DNA from: Harmonia axyridis
Lineage: Eukaryota > Arthropoda > Insecta > Coleoptera > Coccinellidae
Length of the DNA stretch: 64,000 nt
NCBI RefSeq assembly: GCF_914767665.1
Contig: NC_059504.1
Location: 43,803,720-43,867,719 of the forward strand
Reading direction: 5' to 3'
Shown here: in pieces, positions 43,442-55,372 of the stretch
Numbering within the stretch: the first letter of the stretch is position 1
How the letters are laid out: the number at the start of each line of letters is the position of its first letter
Notes under the pieces: model-generated
Database searches by the model: none
What the model saw: only the letters and a program-made list of their open reading frames with translations
Told to the model about the DNA's origin: nothing
Translations under genes and position numbers: made by a program

Positions 43442-46400
43442 ATGGGTGGAACGTCAACTGAACGGAAAATTAAGATGCTTATTGCTAAGAAAGAATCTTT
43501 ATTTTCGATACTGCAGAATTTATTGGATTTGTCAAAATCATTAACAAGTGAAGTAGCTAAAACTAAATTTTTAACAATGGTCAGTTCAATCAATTCAACA
43601 AAGAATGACCTACTGAAAATAATAGACGATATAACAGAGCTCAGTTTTGAAATTAATGATGAGTTCGAACCAGACTTCAATATATTTAGAACCATTGATG
43701 AAATGTGTTGTCACATTCAATTTTCAGCGGCTAAATTGGAACGAGAACAAATTCAGAAAGATGTTTCTTCGGTTAATGTTGAACCTCAGGGAAGTTTGAT
43801 ACGTAATCTTCCTACACTACCGAGGATTGAATTGCCGGAATTTTCGGGAAATATTAGAGAATGGGAAACATTTTATTCAATATTCAAGAGTTTGATACAT
43901 GAAAATAAATTAATTACGGATACTGATAAAGTTAATTATTTAGTAGGTCGTTTGAAAGGATCTGCGTTGACTATTTGTTCTTCGTTAGCTCCTACTGGAG
44001 AAAATTATGAAATCATTTGGAATTCGCTTGTGGAAAAATATCAGGATAAGCGCGCTCTTGCAACTAATTATCTACGCCAAATTTTAGAGTTCAAATCGAT
44101 ACAGGGTGAGTCATCTAAGGGTCTCAATATATTTTTGGAAAAATTTGATTGTGCGGTACAGGCTTTGAAAAAGCTTAAATTAGATGATATGTCGGACTTC
44201 ATTTTAATGCATCAGGCCCTTTCTAAGCTTGATTCTGATACGGTGAGATCGTTTGAAATGACTATTAGGGGTAATGGAATACCTACCTATGAAAATGTGA
44301 TTAAGTTTGTGAAGGAACAATCGAAAATTTTGGCTCTAAATCAGCAATCAACCACTAGTAGAGGTGATAGCTATAAAACTCGTGATTCGAAATCCTTTTT
44401 TGTATATCAAAATAATTCTTGCGTAGGAATGGATCGGTCGAATATATGTATTTTTTGTAATCGGAAAAATCATTCGTTGAGTAGATGTGATAAATTTAAA
44501 CAACTGTCGCCTTCTAAACGATATGCTATAGTGCGGGATAACAACTGGTGCTATAATTGCTTATCGCCAAATCACGGGGTAAGAGACTGTCCTTCAGACA
44601 AATTATGTTCAGAGTGTTCCAGAAAACACCACTTCCTATTACATTTGGGACGTATACAGGGTGAACTGGAAAAATATCAAAATTCGAAATCGGATTCGAA
44701 TACAAATACGTTGGTTTCAACAAATAACAATTTTTGTGCTACTGCTTTGGGTGATCGGAATACTCATACGGTTTTATTGTCTACGGTTGTGGTAAATGTT
44801 TTAAACGGTTCGGGTGGTTTGAAAACAGCTAGGTTTTTGGTAGATAGTGGCAGTCAGGTTAACTTACTTACTTATAGGTGTTGTAAGAAATTAGGATTGA
44901 AATTTTCACAATGTTCAACGTCAATTCATGGGGTTGGATCTAATTTAAATTCAATCAAAGGTGTTACAAGTATTATTGTTTCGTCTAGGTATGATTTTAC
45001 TAAGAAATATTCTATTGAGGCATTTTTAGTAGATAAAATTACGGATAAACTTCCAATAGCCAAAATTGATCGCGGTGTTTTAAAGAATTTTGGAAATATA
45101 CAATTGGCAGATGAAGAATTTGACGAACCGGCTGAAGTTGATGGTATTTTGGGGGCGGATCTTTTCGCGATTATTGTGGGTAATTCGGTACCCTCAGCAT
45201 CGGGATCTCCAGTGGCGGTACAAACGGTATTTGGTCATATGATTATGGGAAAGGTTCGTAAGTTAGAGTCAAAGGGGGAGTTCGGTGTATTCATTAGTTT
45301 AAGGGAGGAGTGTCGGTTAAATGACTTGGTTAATAAATTTTGGGAGATGGAACAAGTTCCAAAGAATATTTTGCCGGACCCAGCAGAAGTAATATGCGAA
45401 AATTTGTTTTCTACATCTTTTAGTAGAGATTATGAGGGACGTTTCACGGTAGCGCTTCCTTTTAAGAATTCTCCGAATACTTTGGGTAATTCTAAGACAA
45501 CGGCATTGATTCGGCTTTATTCATTAGAAAGAAGGTTGGCGAAATTTCCGGATTTTCGTGTGACTTATAATGAGATAATGAAAGAAGCAATTCAGTTAGG
45601 TTATATGCATTTGGTTGAGGATGAATATTTAAAAGATTCAGAACCTGCGTATTATATTCCTCATCATGCTATTGTTAAGCAATGTAGTTCGAGTACACCA
45701 ATTCGTGTGGTTTTAGATGCTAGTACATCATCCGATAATGATGTTTCGTTGAACGACTTTTTACATGGTGGTCCAAAACTACAATCCGATATATTTTCTT
45801 TATTGCTGAATTTTAGGTTGTTTCGAATAGCGATTACAGCGGATATTCGACGAATGTATCATCAAATAAAATTAGTTGATTATCAATGGAGGTTTCAAAG
45901 ATTGCTTTGGCGTTTCAGTCCTGATGATCCGGTTCGGGTATTTGAATTCAATCGTTTAGCATTTGGGGTAAAATCAAGTCCATATTTGGCTCTTCGTACT
46001 ATAAAACAATTGATAAAAGAAAATGGATGTAGTTATCCTTTAGCAACGAAAATAGTTTCGACAGATGTTTACATAGATGATTTGGTTTGCAGCATTCCTT
46101 CGGAAGAGGAAGCATTTAATTTGTATTCACAATCAGTGTCATTATTCGCAGAAGGAAAATTCGAGTTAGTTAAGTGGTCTTCTAACTCTTTCGATCTATT
46201 GAAGTTAATTCCTAATGATCAACAACTTGTGGTTTCGGTAACATTTGGAGCGGAGACAAAAACTGGGTGTTATGTGTCTGTTCGGAATGTAGCGAATGAA
46301 TCGTTTTATACAATGTTTTCGAGAGTTTCGTCGTGGATTTTTATTTTGCGGATTACGGTTTGGTTACTTAGATTTTTGAAGAAGCCTCCCAAGAGGAAAT

Positions 46401-47620
46401 TTATTATAGCAGATGATTTGAAAGGGGCGGAGAAAGTATTGATAAAAATTGTTCAGAGTAAAGCATTCGGATCGGAAATAATGTTATTGAATTCAGAAAA
46501 AGAGATCTATGGAAAATTACGCAAATTGACTCCTTTCATCCAAGATGGAGTTCTCAGGGTGGGGGGGCGATTAGCAAATTCTTCTCTCAAGTTTACTAGC
46601 CAACACCCTATTCTACTTCCAGGCAAAGATCCTTTTACAGTTAAATTAATTCAATACTATCATAAAATAAATCTCCATACTGGTTCTTTTCTTTTAGAAG
46701 CGTTGTTGAGACAAAAATATTGGATAGTGGGTGGTCGTAATGTTATACGACAGCAAATACATGCCTGTAATCATTGTTTTAGGTTAAAGCCCAGAAATAA
46801 TTATCCTCTGATGGCGAATTTGCCTGCTTCAAGGATGAATCCTACAAAAGTGTTTTCTCAAACGGGGGTAGATTACTTTGGACCGTTCGAAATATCACTC
46901 GGTAAAAATAGAAAGACTCAAGTATATAAGGGATATGTTTGTTTGTTTATATGTATGAGCGTAAAAGCAGTTCATTTGGAACTCGTCAGTTCATTATCTA
47001 CGGATCATTTTTTGCAAGCCTTTAAACGGTTTATATCTCGAAGGGGTACTTGTAATGTTCTGTATTCAGATAGGGGCACTAACTTTGTGGGTGCTAAAAA
47101 AGTTCTTCGCGAAATTAATGAATTTATTAATTCGGATCAATTCATAACTTCTTTTCAAAATGAATTAGCTTTGAATGGTATTGAGTGGAAATTTAATACG
47201 GCCGGGGCACCCCACATGGGCGGTTTGTGGGAAAGCAACGTTAAATCGGCTAAGAATCTGATTTATAAGGTAATAGGTACTCAAATTCTAACTTTTGAAG
47301 AGTTCAGCACTCTTCTTACGCAGGTGGAAGCTTTATTGAATTCACGTCCTCTTTGTCGTCTGTCATCAGATTCAAGTGCACCGGAAGCATTAACACCTTC
47401 ACATTTTTTGACAATGTCACCATTAAAATGTATTCCATCGCATGATTTGTCGGATATCAAGTTGAATAGGCTTGATCGTTTTCAACTGATTGACCGGATG
47501 GTTCAGGATTTCTGGAAGCGCTGGAAATTAGAGTATCTAACGACTTTACAAACTCGGGAGAAATGGCATTTGAAATGCTCAAATATTGAAGTTGGCACGG
47601 TTGTCATATTAAAATGTTAA
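43442..47620 (+). CDS. BEL/Pao gag-pol polyprotein, internally deleted and C-terminally cut
   Basis: One 1392-codon frame. In order: a Gag-like region (LPRIELPEFSGNIREWE and following), Cys/His knuckles (CIFCNRKNHSLSRC, CYNCLSPNHGVRDC), an aspartic protease (FLVDSGSQVNLL), a reverse transcriptase with YIDDLV, and an integrase. The integrase has an HHCC region, VDYFGPF, YSDRGTNF and MGGLWES. Between the RT thumb (near 46,200) and the integrase lead-in (near 46,350) the RNase H region is missing. The frame reads through the junction. A stop at 47618-47620 precedes about 49 further in-frame codons that look like the family's C-terminal domain. The copy is therefore probably not autonomous. The upstream in-frame Met at 43301 is less likely as start, because MGGTSTERK at 43442 resembles family starts. 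Confidence 0.9.
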   Translation: MGGTSTERKIKMLIAKKESLFSILQNLLDLSKSLTSEVAKTKFLTMVSSINSTKNDLLKIIDDITELSFEINDEFEPDFNIFRTIDEMCCHIQFSAAKLEREQIQKDVSSVNVEPQGSLIRNLPTLPRIELPEFSGNIREWETFYSIFKSLIHENKLITDTDKVNYLVGRLKGSALTICSSLAPTGENYEIIWNSLVEKYQDKRALATNYLRQILEFKSIQGESSKGLNIFLEKFDCAVQALKKLKLDDMSDFILMHQALSKLDSDTVRSFEMTIRGNGIPTYENVIKFVKEQSKILALNQQSTTSRGDSYKTRDSKSFFVYQNNSCVGMDRSNICIFCNRKNHSLSRCDKFKQLSPSKRYAIVRDNNWCYNCLSPNHGVRDCPSDKLCSECSRKHHFLLHLGRIQGELEKYQNSKSDSNTNTLVSTNNNFCATALGDRNTHTVLLSTVVVNVLNGSGGLKTARFLVDSGSQVNLLTYRCCKKLGLKFSQCSTSIHGVGSNLNSIKGVTSIIVSSRYDFTKKYSIEAFLVDKITDKLPIAKIDRGVLKNFGNIQLADEEFDEPAEVDGILGADLFAIIVGNSVPSASGSPVAVQTVFGHMIMGKVRKLESKGEFGVFISLREECRLNDLVNKFWEMEQVPKNILPDPAEVICENLFSTSFSRDYEGRFTVALPFKNSPNTLGNSKTTALIRLYSLERRLAKFPDFRVTYNEIMKEAIQLGYMHLVEDEYLKDSEPAYYIPHHAIVKQCSSSTPIRVVLDASTSSDNDVSLNDFLHGGPKLQSDIFSLLLNFRLFRIAITADIRRMYHQIKLVDYQWRFQRLLWRFSPDDPVRVFEFNRLAFGVKSSPYLALRTIKQLIKENGCSYPLATKIVSTDVYIDDLVCSIPSEEEAFNLYSQSVSLFAEGKFELVKWSSNSFDLLKLIPNDQQLVVSVTFGAETKTGCYVSVRNVANESFYTMFSRVSSWIFILRITVWLLRFLKKPPKRKFIIADDLKGAEKVLIKIVQSKAFGSEIMLLNSEKEIYGKLRKLTPFIQDGVLRVGGRLANSSLKFTSQHPILLPGKDPFTVKLIQYYHKINLHTGSFLLEALLRQKYWIVGGRNVIRQQIHACNHCFRLKPRNNYPLMANLPASRMNPTKVFSQTGVDYFGPFEISLGKNRKTQVYKGYVCLFICMSVKAVHLELVSSLSTDHFLQAFKRFISRRGTCNVLYSDRGTNFVGAKKVLREINEFINSDQFITSFQNELALNGIEWKFNTAGAPHMGGLWESNVKSAKNLIYKVIGTQILTFEEFSTLLTQVEALLNSRPLCRLSSDSSAPEALTPSHFLTMSPLKCIPSHDLSDIKLNRLDRFQLIDRMVQDFWKRWKLEYLTTLQTREKWHLKCSNIEVGTVVILKC

Positions 47621-47927
47621 AATTCGCCACCACTGCATTGGCCATTGGCGTTGGTCACAGAGGTCCATCCCGGAAAAGATGGTATAGTCCGTAATGTAAC
47701 GCTGAAAACGAGTAAAGGTACCTATACACGACCTGTAGTAAAGGTATGTCCTTTACCGACCCAGTAGTCAGAAGAGTTGACTACTATATATATTTTTTTT
47801 TGGTAGGTTAATTTTTTGTTTCTTTTTTGGTGAATTTTGTTCTAAGAGGGGATGATTTTGACAAGTTCATTTATGAAAGGTATTTGATTTCAAAGTGTCT
47901 GAAATTGAGTTTTCAGGGCGGGGGGTA

Positions 47928-48323
47928 TGTTTAAGCCCTTTTGAAGTTATTATAATGTTTAGTTTTGGCAACGTCGCGGATTCTGGGAAATCGAGACGTA
48001 TGTTTTGTTAGATTAAAAAAGTAAGATGTATCGGTTCATCGGCGGTCGGAAAGAATAGTTAAAGGTTGTTAGTATAAAGTTTTCGGTGTTAATCAAAACG
48101 GTTTTGATTATATTCACGGACATTTTAAATATATTAGGATTACAGTTCATTAGAAGGTCAGTTTGCATTGTATAAGTCCCATTTTGTTCCATTTCAATCC
48201 TTATACCCTGTTCCCTTACATCCTTATACAGTGCGGTGCTGTGTGGAAGCAAGAGAGCAGTTTATATTGGTAAGACAATTTATAACATCATTTTATTGGT
48301 TCAAATATAGGGAAAATGCAACA
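47928..48323 (+). repeat. BEL/Pao 3' LTR
   Basis: 396 bp, preceded by the purine run AGGGCGGGGGG and followed by the target duplication CATGG. It differs from the left LTR at two positions. Confidence 0.95.
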
Positions 48324-48599
48324 CATGGAATAAATGAACCCAATAACAAACGAAATTTTAAAACTTACTTCAGTTACTCTTTGCAAACACCTAATGACTA
48401 CAAAATTATTGATTTATTCTAATGAGATTTTCAAAATGGATCCTAGAAGAATGAAGGTAAGTACATACCGACATTTTGATAATCATTGAGAACTCTACTG
48501 GGTGTACAAAATGTTCAAACGTTATGTTAATATCGGGCTTATTCCAAATAGCATAACTTGTATTTTATTTTCTATTAGGTAGCGAATTATTTTAAAGGC

Positions 48600-51500
48600 A
48601 AAAATCAACTGATCAAACACACAGTTAATTGTAAATTGTAAATCTACCTCCGAAAATACAACAGTGAAATATCTTATGCGGAAATATACCCCCTTAGAAG
48701 TAAACATTCCATTTTAGGGGGGAAAAATATAAAACATTCGAGATTGATTTGAATGAAAATTCAAAAAAAATTTCAAATACTTCAATATGAATAGAACTCC
48801 CTATTATTAAATATTTCATTGTTTCGGTATTTACTTGGAGTTCATTTTAAATTCATGAAGAAAAACATTATTCTACTTCCGCTATTTTTTATTTCAATGT
48901 CAATTGTTTTGTCATAGGACCATAATACTTCTTCAGGTGTGTATTAACACCGTTTTAAAATCATTATCCAGTAATACTCGCCTGAAGAAGTCATTGTATA
49001 ACGAAACAATTGTCGTTGAAATTAAAAAAAGAGGACATGGAACATTGTTTTTATTCATAATTCCAAGAAAGGTATTCAAATCAGAAAAATATGGGCATCC
49101 AAATGACGCTTTGGAAATCGGAAAAACTCATAGAAACATCGGATGTTTTCTAACAGAAACGGATGAAAATTAAATGACTGAAAATTTGATTTGTGGAAAT
49201 TGAAGTTTATAACTTTTTTTTAGAATGAAGAAAATTTCATATTTTTCGAAATCGGTATCGATCATATTGTTAGATAAAAGCACTAGGTATAGCAAAAAGT
49301 AAGTCAGATGCAGCATATCAACGCTCCATTTTCAATTCAAGAATCAAGTGAACAAACACACAGTTAATCAATTGTAAATCTACCCCCGAAAATACAATAG
49401 TGAAATTTCTCATGCGTAAATATACCCCTAAAAAGTAAACATTCCATTTGAGGATGGAAAAGAATGAAGCATTCAAGATAGATTAAGATCAAAATTCAAA
49501 CAAAATTTCAAAAACATTAATATGAATAGAACTCCCCCTATGTTTATCAGAGACCATCAGCCTAAAAAGATATTAAATATTTTATTGTTTCGTTCTTACC
49601 TGAAGTTCATCTTGAATTCAAGAATAAAAACTTTATTTTACTTTCGCTATTTTTGATTTCAATGACAACTGTTTTGTCATACCATACTTCTTCAGGTGTG
49701 TATTCAAACCATTGAAAAATCATTATTCGGTAACACTCACCTGAAGAAGTCATTGTATAACGAAACAATTGTCGTTGAAATTGAAAATTGCGGACATGGA
49801 ATATTATTTTTATTTAAAATAACAAGAAAGGTGTTAACATCAGAAAAATATGGGTATTCAAAATGACGCTATGGAAATCGGAAAAACTCGGAGAAACATC
49901 GGATGTTTTCTAACAGAAACGGATGAAAATTAAATGACTGAAGATTTAATTTGTGGAAATTGAAGTTTATAACTTTTTTTAGAATGAAGAAGATTTTATA
50001 TTTTTCGAAATCGGTATCGATCATATTGCTAGATAAAAGCACTAGGTATTGCAAAAAGTTAGTCAGATGCAGCATATCAACGCTCCATTTTCAATTCAAG
50101 AATCAAGTGAACAAACACACAGTTAATCAATTGTATATCTACCCCGGAAAATGCAATAGTGAAATTTCTCATGCGTATATATACCCCCTAAAAAGTAAAC
50201 ATTCCATATGAGGGGGAAAAGTTTGAAGCATTCAAGATAGATTAAGATCAAAATTCAAACAAAATTTCAAAAACATCAATATGAATAGAACTCCCCTTAT
50301 GTTTATCAGAGACCATCAGACTAAGAAGATATTAAATATTTTATTGTTTCGGTCTTTACCTGAAGTTCATCTTGAACTCAAGAATAAAAACTTTATTTTA
50401 CTTTCGCTATTTTTGATTTCAATGACAACTGTTTTGTCATACCATACTTCTTCAGGTGTGTATTCAAACCATTGTAAAATCATTATTCGGTAAAACTCAC
50501 CTGAAGAAGTCATTGTATAACGAAACAATTGTCGTTGAAATTGAAAATAGCGGACATGGAATATTATTTTTATTTAAAATAACAAGAAAGGTGTTAACAT
50601 CAGAAAAATATGGGTATTCAAAATGACGCTGTGGAAATCGAAAAAATTCGGAGAAACATAATTTGTTTTCTAACAGAAACAGATGAAAATTAAATGACTG
50701 AAGATTTGGTTTGTGGAAATTGAAGTTTATAACTTTTTTTTAGAATGAAGAAAATTTTATATTTTTTTAAATCGGTATCGATCATATTGTTAGATAAAAG
50801 CACTAGGTATTGCAAAAAGTAAGTCAGATGCAGCATATCAACGGTCCATTTTCAATTCAAGAATCAAGTGAACAAACACACAGTTAATCAATTGTATATC
50901 TACCCCGGAAAATGCAATAGTGAAATTTCTCATGCGTATATATACCCCCTAAAAAGTAAACATTCCATATGAGGGGGAAAAGTTTGAAGCATTCAAGATA
51001 GATTAAGATCAAAATTCAAACAAATTTCAAAAACATTAATATGAATAGAACTCCCCCTATGTTCATCAGAGACCATCAGACTCAAAAGGTAATAAATATT
51101 TTATTGTTTCGGTCTTTACTTGAAGTTCATCTTGAATTCAAGAATAAAAACTTTGTTCTACTTTCTCTATTTTTGATTTCAATGACAACTGTTTTGTCAC
51201 ACAATACTTCTTCAGGTGTGCATTCAAACCATTGTAAAATCATTATTCGGCAATACTCACCTGAAGAAGTCATTGTATAACGAAACAATTGTCGTTGAAA
51301 TTGAAAATAGCGGACATAGAATATTATTTTTATTTTGAATAACAAGAAAGGTGTTAACATCAGAAAAATATGGGTATTCAAAATGACGCTATGGAAATCG
51401 GAAAAACTCAAAGGAACATCTGAAATTTTTTAACAGAAACGGAAGAAAATTAAATCACTGAAGATTTGATTTGTGGAAATTGAAGCTTATAACTTTTTTT

Positions 51501-53030
51501 AGAATGAAGAAAATTTTATATTTTTCGAAATCGGTATCGATCATATTGTTAGATAAAAGCACTAGGTATTGCAAAAAGTTAGTCAGATGCAGCATATCAA
51601 CGCTCCATTTTCAATTCAAGGATCAAGTGATCAAACACACAGTTAATCAATTGTATATCTACCCCCAAAAATACAATAGTGAAATTTCTCATGCGTATAT
51701 ATACCCCTAAAAAGTAAACATTCCATTTGAGGATGGAAAAGTATGAAGCATTCGAGATAGATTAAGATCAAAATTCAAACAAAATTTCAAAAACCTTAAT
51801 ATGAATAGAACTCCCCCTATGTTTACCAGAGACCATCAGATATTAAATATTTTATTGTTTCGGTCGTTACCTGAAGTACATCTTGAATTCAAGAATAAAA
51901 ACTTTATTTTACTTTCGCTATTTTTGATTTCAATGACAACTGTTTTGTCATACCATACTTCTTCAGGTGTGCATTCAAACCATTGTAAAATCATTATTCG
52001 GTAATACTCACCTGAAGAAGTCATTGTATAACGAAACAATTGTCGTTGAAATTGAAAATAGCGGACATAGAATATTATTTTTATTTAAAATAACAAGAAA
52101 GGTGTTAACATCAGAAAAATATGGGTATTCAAAATGACGCTGTGGAAATCGGAAAAAACTCGGAGAAACATCGTTTGTTTTCTAACAGAAACGGAAGAAA
52201 ATTGAAAGAAGAGACTGAAGATTTGTGAAAATCAAAGTTTATAACTAATTTATAAGAATGGAGAAAATTTTATATTTTTCGAAATCGATATCGATCATAT
52301 TCTTAGATAAAAGCACTAGGTATTGGAAAAAGTAAGTCAGATGCAGCATATCAACACTCTATTTTCAATTCAAGAATCAAGTGATCAAACACACAGTTAA
52401 TCAATTGTAAATCTACCCCCGAAAATACAATAGTGAAATTTCTCATGCGTAAATATACCCCTAAAAAGTAAACATTCCATTTGAGGATGGAAAAGAATGA
52501 AGCATTCAAGATAGATTAAGATCAAAATTCAAACAAAATTTCAAAAACATCAATATGAATAGAACCCTTCCTATGTTTATCAAAGACCATCAGCCTAAAA
52601 AGATATTAAATATTTTATTGTTTCGTTCTTACCTGAAGTTCATCTTGAATTCAAGAATAAAATTTTTATTTTACTTTCGCTATTTTTGATTTCAATAACA
52701 ACTGTTTTGTCATACCATACTTCTTCAGGTGTGTATTCAAACCATTGTAAAATCATTATTCGGTAATACTCACCTGAAGAAGTCATTGTATAACGAAACA
52801 ATTGTCGTTGAAATTGAAAATAGCGGACATAGAATATTATTTTCATTTAAAATAACAAGAAAGGTGTTAACATCAGAAAAATATGGGTATTCAAAATGAC
52901 GCTATGGAAATCGGAAAAACTCGGAGAAACATCGTTTGTTTTCTAACAGAAACGGAAGAAAATTGAAAGAAGAGACTGAAGATTTGTGAAAATCAAAGTT
53001 CATAACTAATTTATAAGAATGGAGAAACAT
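48600..53030 (+). repeat. Tandem satellite, about 757-bp unit, nearly six copies
   Basis: The landmark ATGAATAGAACTCC recurs at 48787, 49522, 50281, 51041, 51801 and 52555, giving spacings of 735, 759, 760, 760 and 754 bp. The first copy is the most divergent; the last two share a GAAAGAAGAGACTGAAG variant. Each unit holds an inverted repeat centred on CTTCTTCAGGTG and CACCTGAAGAAG. Its imperfect arms are about 75 nt, reaching out to the AATAAAAA and TATTTTTATT runs. Short ORFs (about 70 codons, starting MNRTPPMF) recur only because the DNA recurs. The array starts 277 bp after the BEL element. Confidence 0.93.
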
Positions 53031-53511
53031 ACCGGTTTCATGCATTGGTTTCTAATGTGTTACATCACTCTCTCTGTGCATGCTTGCAAATGATATTTAT
53101 TTGACAGAATTGCAAACTCCCGGGGTGACTCACCTATTGAAAGGGGTGTCAGACGACCGCATCATTCCAGGCTGCACTGCCGCCTTCCAGAGCATCTTTC
53201 CCTTTCGGTGGCCGGTCGGAAAATCCATATAGAAAATCCGACAGTGCGCAGTTGCCGTGGAACTCGTGTCTTCCAGGCCTAAGCAGTCATCTAAAATACG
53301 ATACTGAGGGGCGTTCTGATGTTTCCTTTATTATCGTCATATTACTATTCATGAAGATAGCGGGATTGAGTTATATCTACTGGGTGTTAGTGTACGGAGG
53401 GTTGGAATTTATTGTTAAACAGTGAATGATAGACTTTTTGAGTTTTTGCCGTAAGGTTGTACCAGGAACTTCAAAGAGGCAGATTTCAGATCATTCAAAT
53501 GATTTCAAATC
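53031..53511. other. Unassigned sequence after the satellite
   Basis: The satellite similarity ends abruptly at GGAGAAACAT. The next 480 bp are less AT-rich and show no ORF or repeat that I recognise. Confidence 0.4.
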
Positions 53512-53513
53512 TA

Positions 53514-54491
53514 CACTGCGCAAAAAAATTAACGCACATTCTGAAAATCTCAATTTTAATGAAAGTTAACTCTACATTGACTTTATAACTTATTCTTTAT
53601 GTTCTCTCGGGAAGGTTTTGAACGGAACAAAACACATTAAATGGAAGAAAAATTCAGGATTTCACCGAATCTTATGTGAAAGAAGAGAAATAAACAATTT
53701 TCAAAATACTGGAATGCTGATAAGTGATTTAATACTTGGTCTTTCCACCCCTTGCGTTAATTTCAGCTCGGCAACGACGGTTCATACTCAGAATGAGTGA
53801 TCTTAAAATGTTCTGATCTAATCCTTCCCAGATTTCTCTGAGTTGGATTCCTCTTGCCGCGACACGAGGCTTCAAATCATATTCTCTGAGGCGATTTATT
53901 CTTGTCTGAGTTCTAATTTGCACCCCATGAGTTTGCTCAAGCTGATTTTGAAGGAGGCGAGCGGTTGCAAACCGTTGTCTCAACGAAGAAACTCTCAAGT
54001 AACGTTCTTGAATGGCAGTTGTTACCCGTGGTCTACCCTGTCCTGGTCTTCGGACATTCATACCTGTCTCCCTGAATCGCTGCAACATTCTGGACACTCT
54101 TGTATGGGAAACTCCAAACCTTTCTGCAATTCTTGTGTATGTGCACCCTTCTTCTCGCAATACTACCGCTTGGGCACATTCCTCTTGGGTCAAATTGCGT
54201 GTTTCGCGTTGCATAGCGATCGAGTGTAGAAAATCAAACGAAAGAAAAACTATTGATCACTAGAATTGATCGAGAACAACTGATTTCAGAATGGAGCCAA
54301 TACATTCAAAATCTGATAATCTCATCTTTTTTTATTCCTGCTGGGAAAAAACATCTGTATTGAAGAAAAACGTTGAAAGTGGATAACATATGCATGCATA
54401 ATTCTGATAAAAATAATTATCATTGAGAACACCTTCAGTTGTAGAATAAATTTGAGATTTCCATAATGTGCGTTAATTTTTTTGCGCAGTG
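53514..54491 (-). mobile_element. Internally deleted Tc1 element
   Basis: Same family as 30,635, with identical outer ends and TA flanks. The minus-strand ORF 54214-53729 keeps the DNA-binding N-terminus (MQRETRNLTQEECAQAVVL and onward). It then jumps from VAARG straight to IQLREIWEGLDQ, losing all catalytic residues in frame. The deletion joint carries an AGG present at both ends in the full copy. Confidence 0.92.
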
Positions 54492-54493
54492 TA

Positions 54494-55372
54494 GTTTCCA
54501 TTCCAAAAATTGTTGAAATTATCAACCCCTTTCGGAATCAAATATTTTAAGAAAATTTCAATGGTTACGTGATTCACCGCGATGGCCTATTAGACGTTTA
54601 TGGAAAACTAATCATAATTTTGTGCTGAAAATTTGCATGTTGGGGTTTGAAACAATGATCTTTCTCCCTTGAATATATTCAGATCTCTACAACTTCCGGT
54701 TATACCGGAAACATACAACTACTTCCTTATTTCGAATAGCCCACCCAGTATATTATTGCATCATTAGATAGCTTTTTTTATGACCATTTCGGCAATATGC
54801 CATACCTTGGGTAAAAACTCAACGGTTCATGAGTTAATGGGATGCTTATAAAAAAAATGGTGGCGATGAGGACTTACATATTTTTGGATATCTCGCTCAT
54901 TGAAAGCTTTTTTCGAAATTTATTTTTCTTTTTCGATTCTGCAAATATGTAGTATTATAAATTATAAGATTGTTTGCGGTTTGGATCAAAAATGTACAAG
55001 ATGTTTATAAGATCATGAACTTGGACAACTCAAATTCATCAAAAGTCAAGATTTTCAAATTTGATCCTATATTTTTGATTATTCCAGTCGACTCTACGTA
55101 CAAAAATAGTGGGGGTTTCTTGAGCAAACCCTATACCTAAAATTAGTACTCTAAGAGTTATCGATGAAGAACCTTAAATGAGGAAAAACCGCAATTCCTC
55201 ACTGTGTGGAGTAGACTTTGACTTCCGGAAAACACAGAATTAAACTAAAATCGATGTTCGGATAGCTAAATTCCACATTTCATGAATTATAATTAATTCT
55301 AATGATTTCAGCTGAATTCATATCAATTGGACTTCAAAGTTCACGGATCATCTTTTCAAAACAAACTATTGG
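54494..55372. other. Unassigned stretch before the transposon mosaic
   Basis: No coding similarity seen. The text resembles an old repeat, but no ends could be paired. Confidence 0.35.

Larger units (their letters stand above)
42715..48323 (+). mobile_element. BEL/Pao LTR retrotransposon, young but defective
   Basis: Two 396-bp LTRs (42715-43110 and 47928-48323) begin TGTTTAAG and end GCAACA. They differ at two positions. The target duplication is CATGG (42710-42714 and 48324-48328), 5 bp as usual for BEL/Pao. A primer-binding site at 43116-43134 matches the 3' end of an animal tRNA-Tyr. A purine-rich tract precedes the right LTR at 47915-47925. One ORF fills the interior. It inserted into an older interspersed repeat that recurs at 35938-36118. 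Confidence 0.95.

Noticed and set aside
48600..53030. CRISPR-like or protein-coding interpretation of the repeats (recurring ~70-codon ORFs starting MNRTPP)
   Set aside because: Units are 735-760 bp and contiguous, with no short-repeat/spacer pattern. The ORFs recur because the DNA recurs, are disrupted in some units and overlap the inverted arms.
53843..54263. Plus-strand ORFs of 83-128 codons
   Set aside because: They are antisense of the Tc1 transposase fragment on the minus strand.
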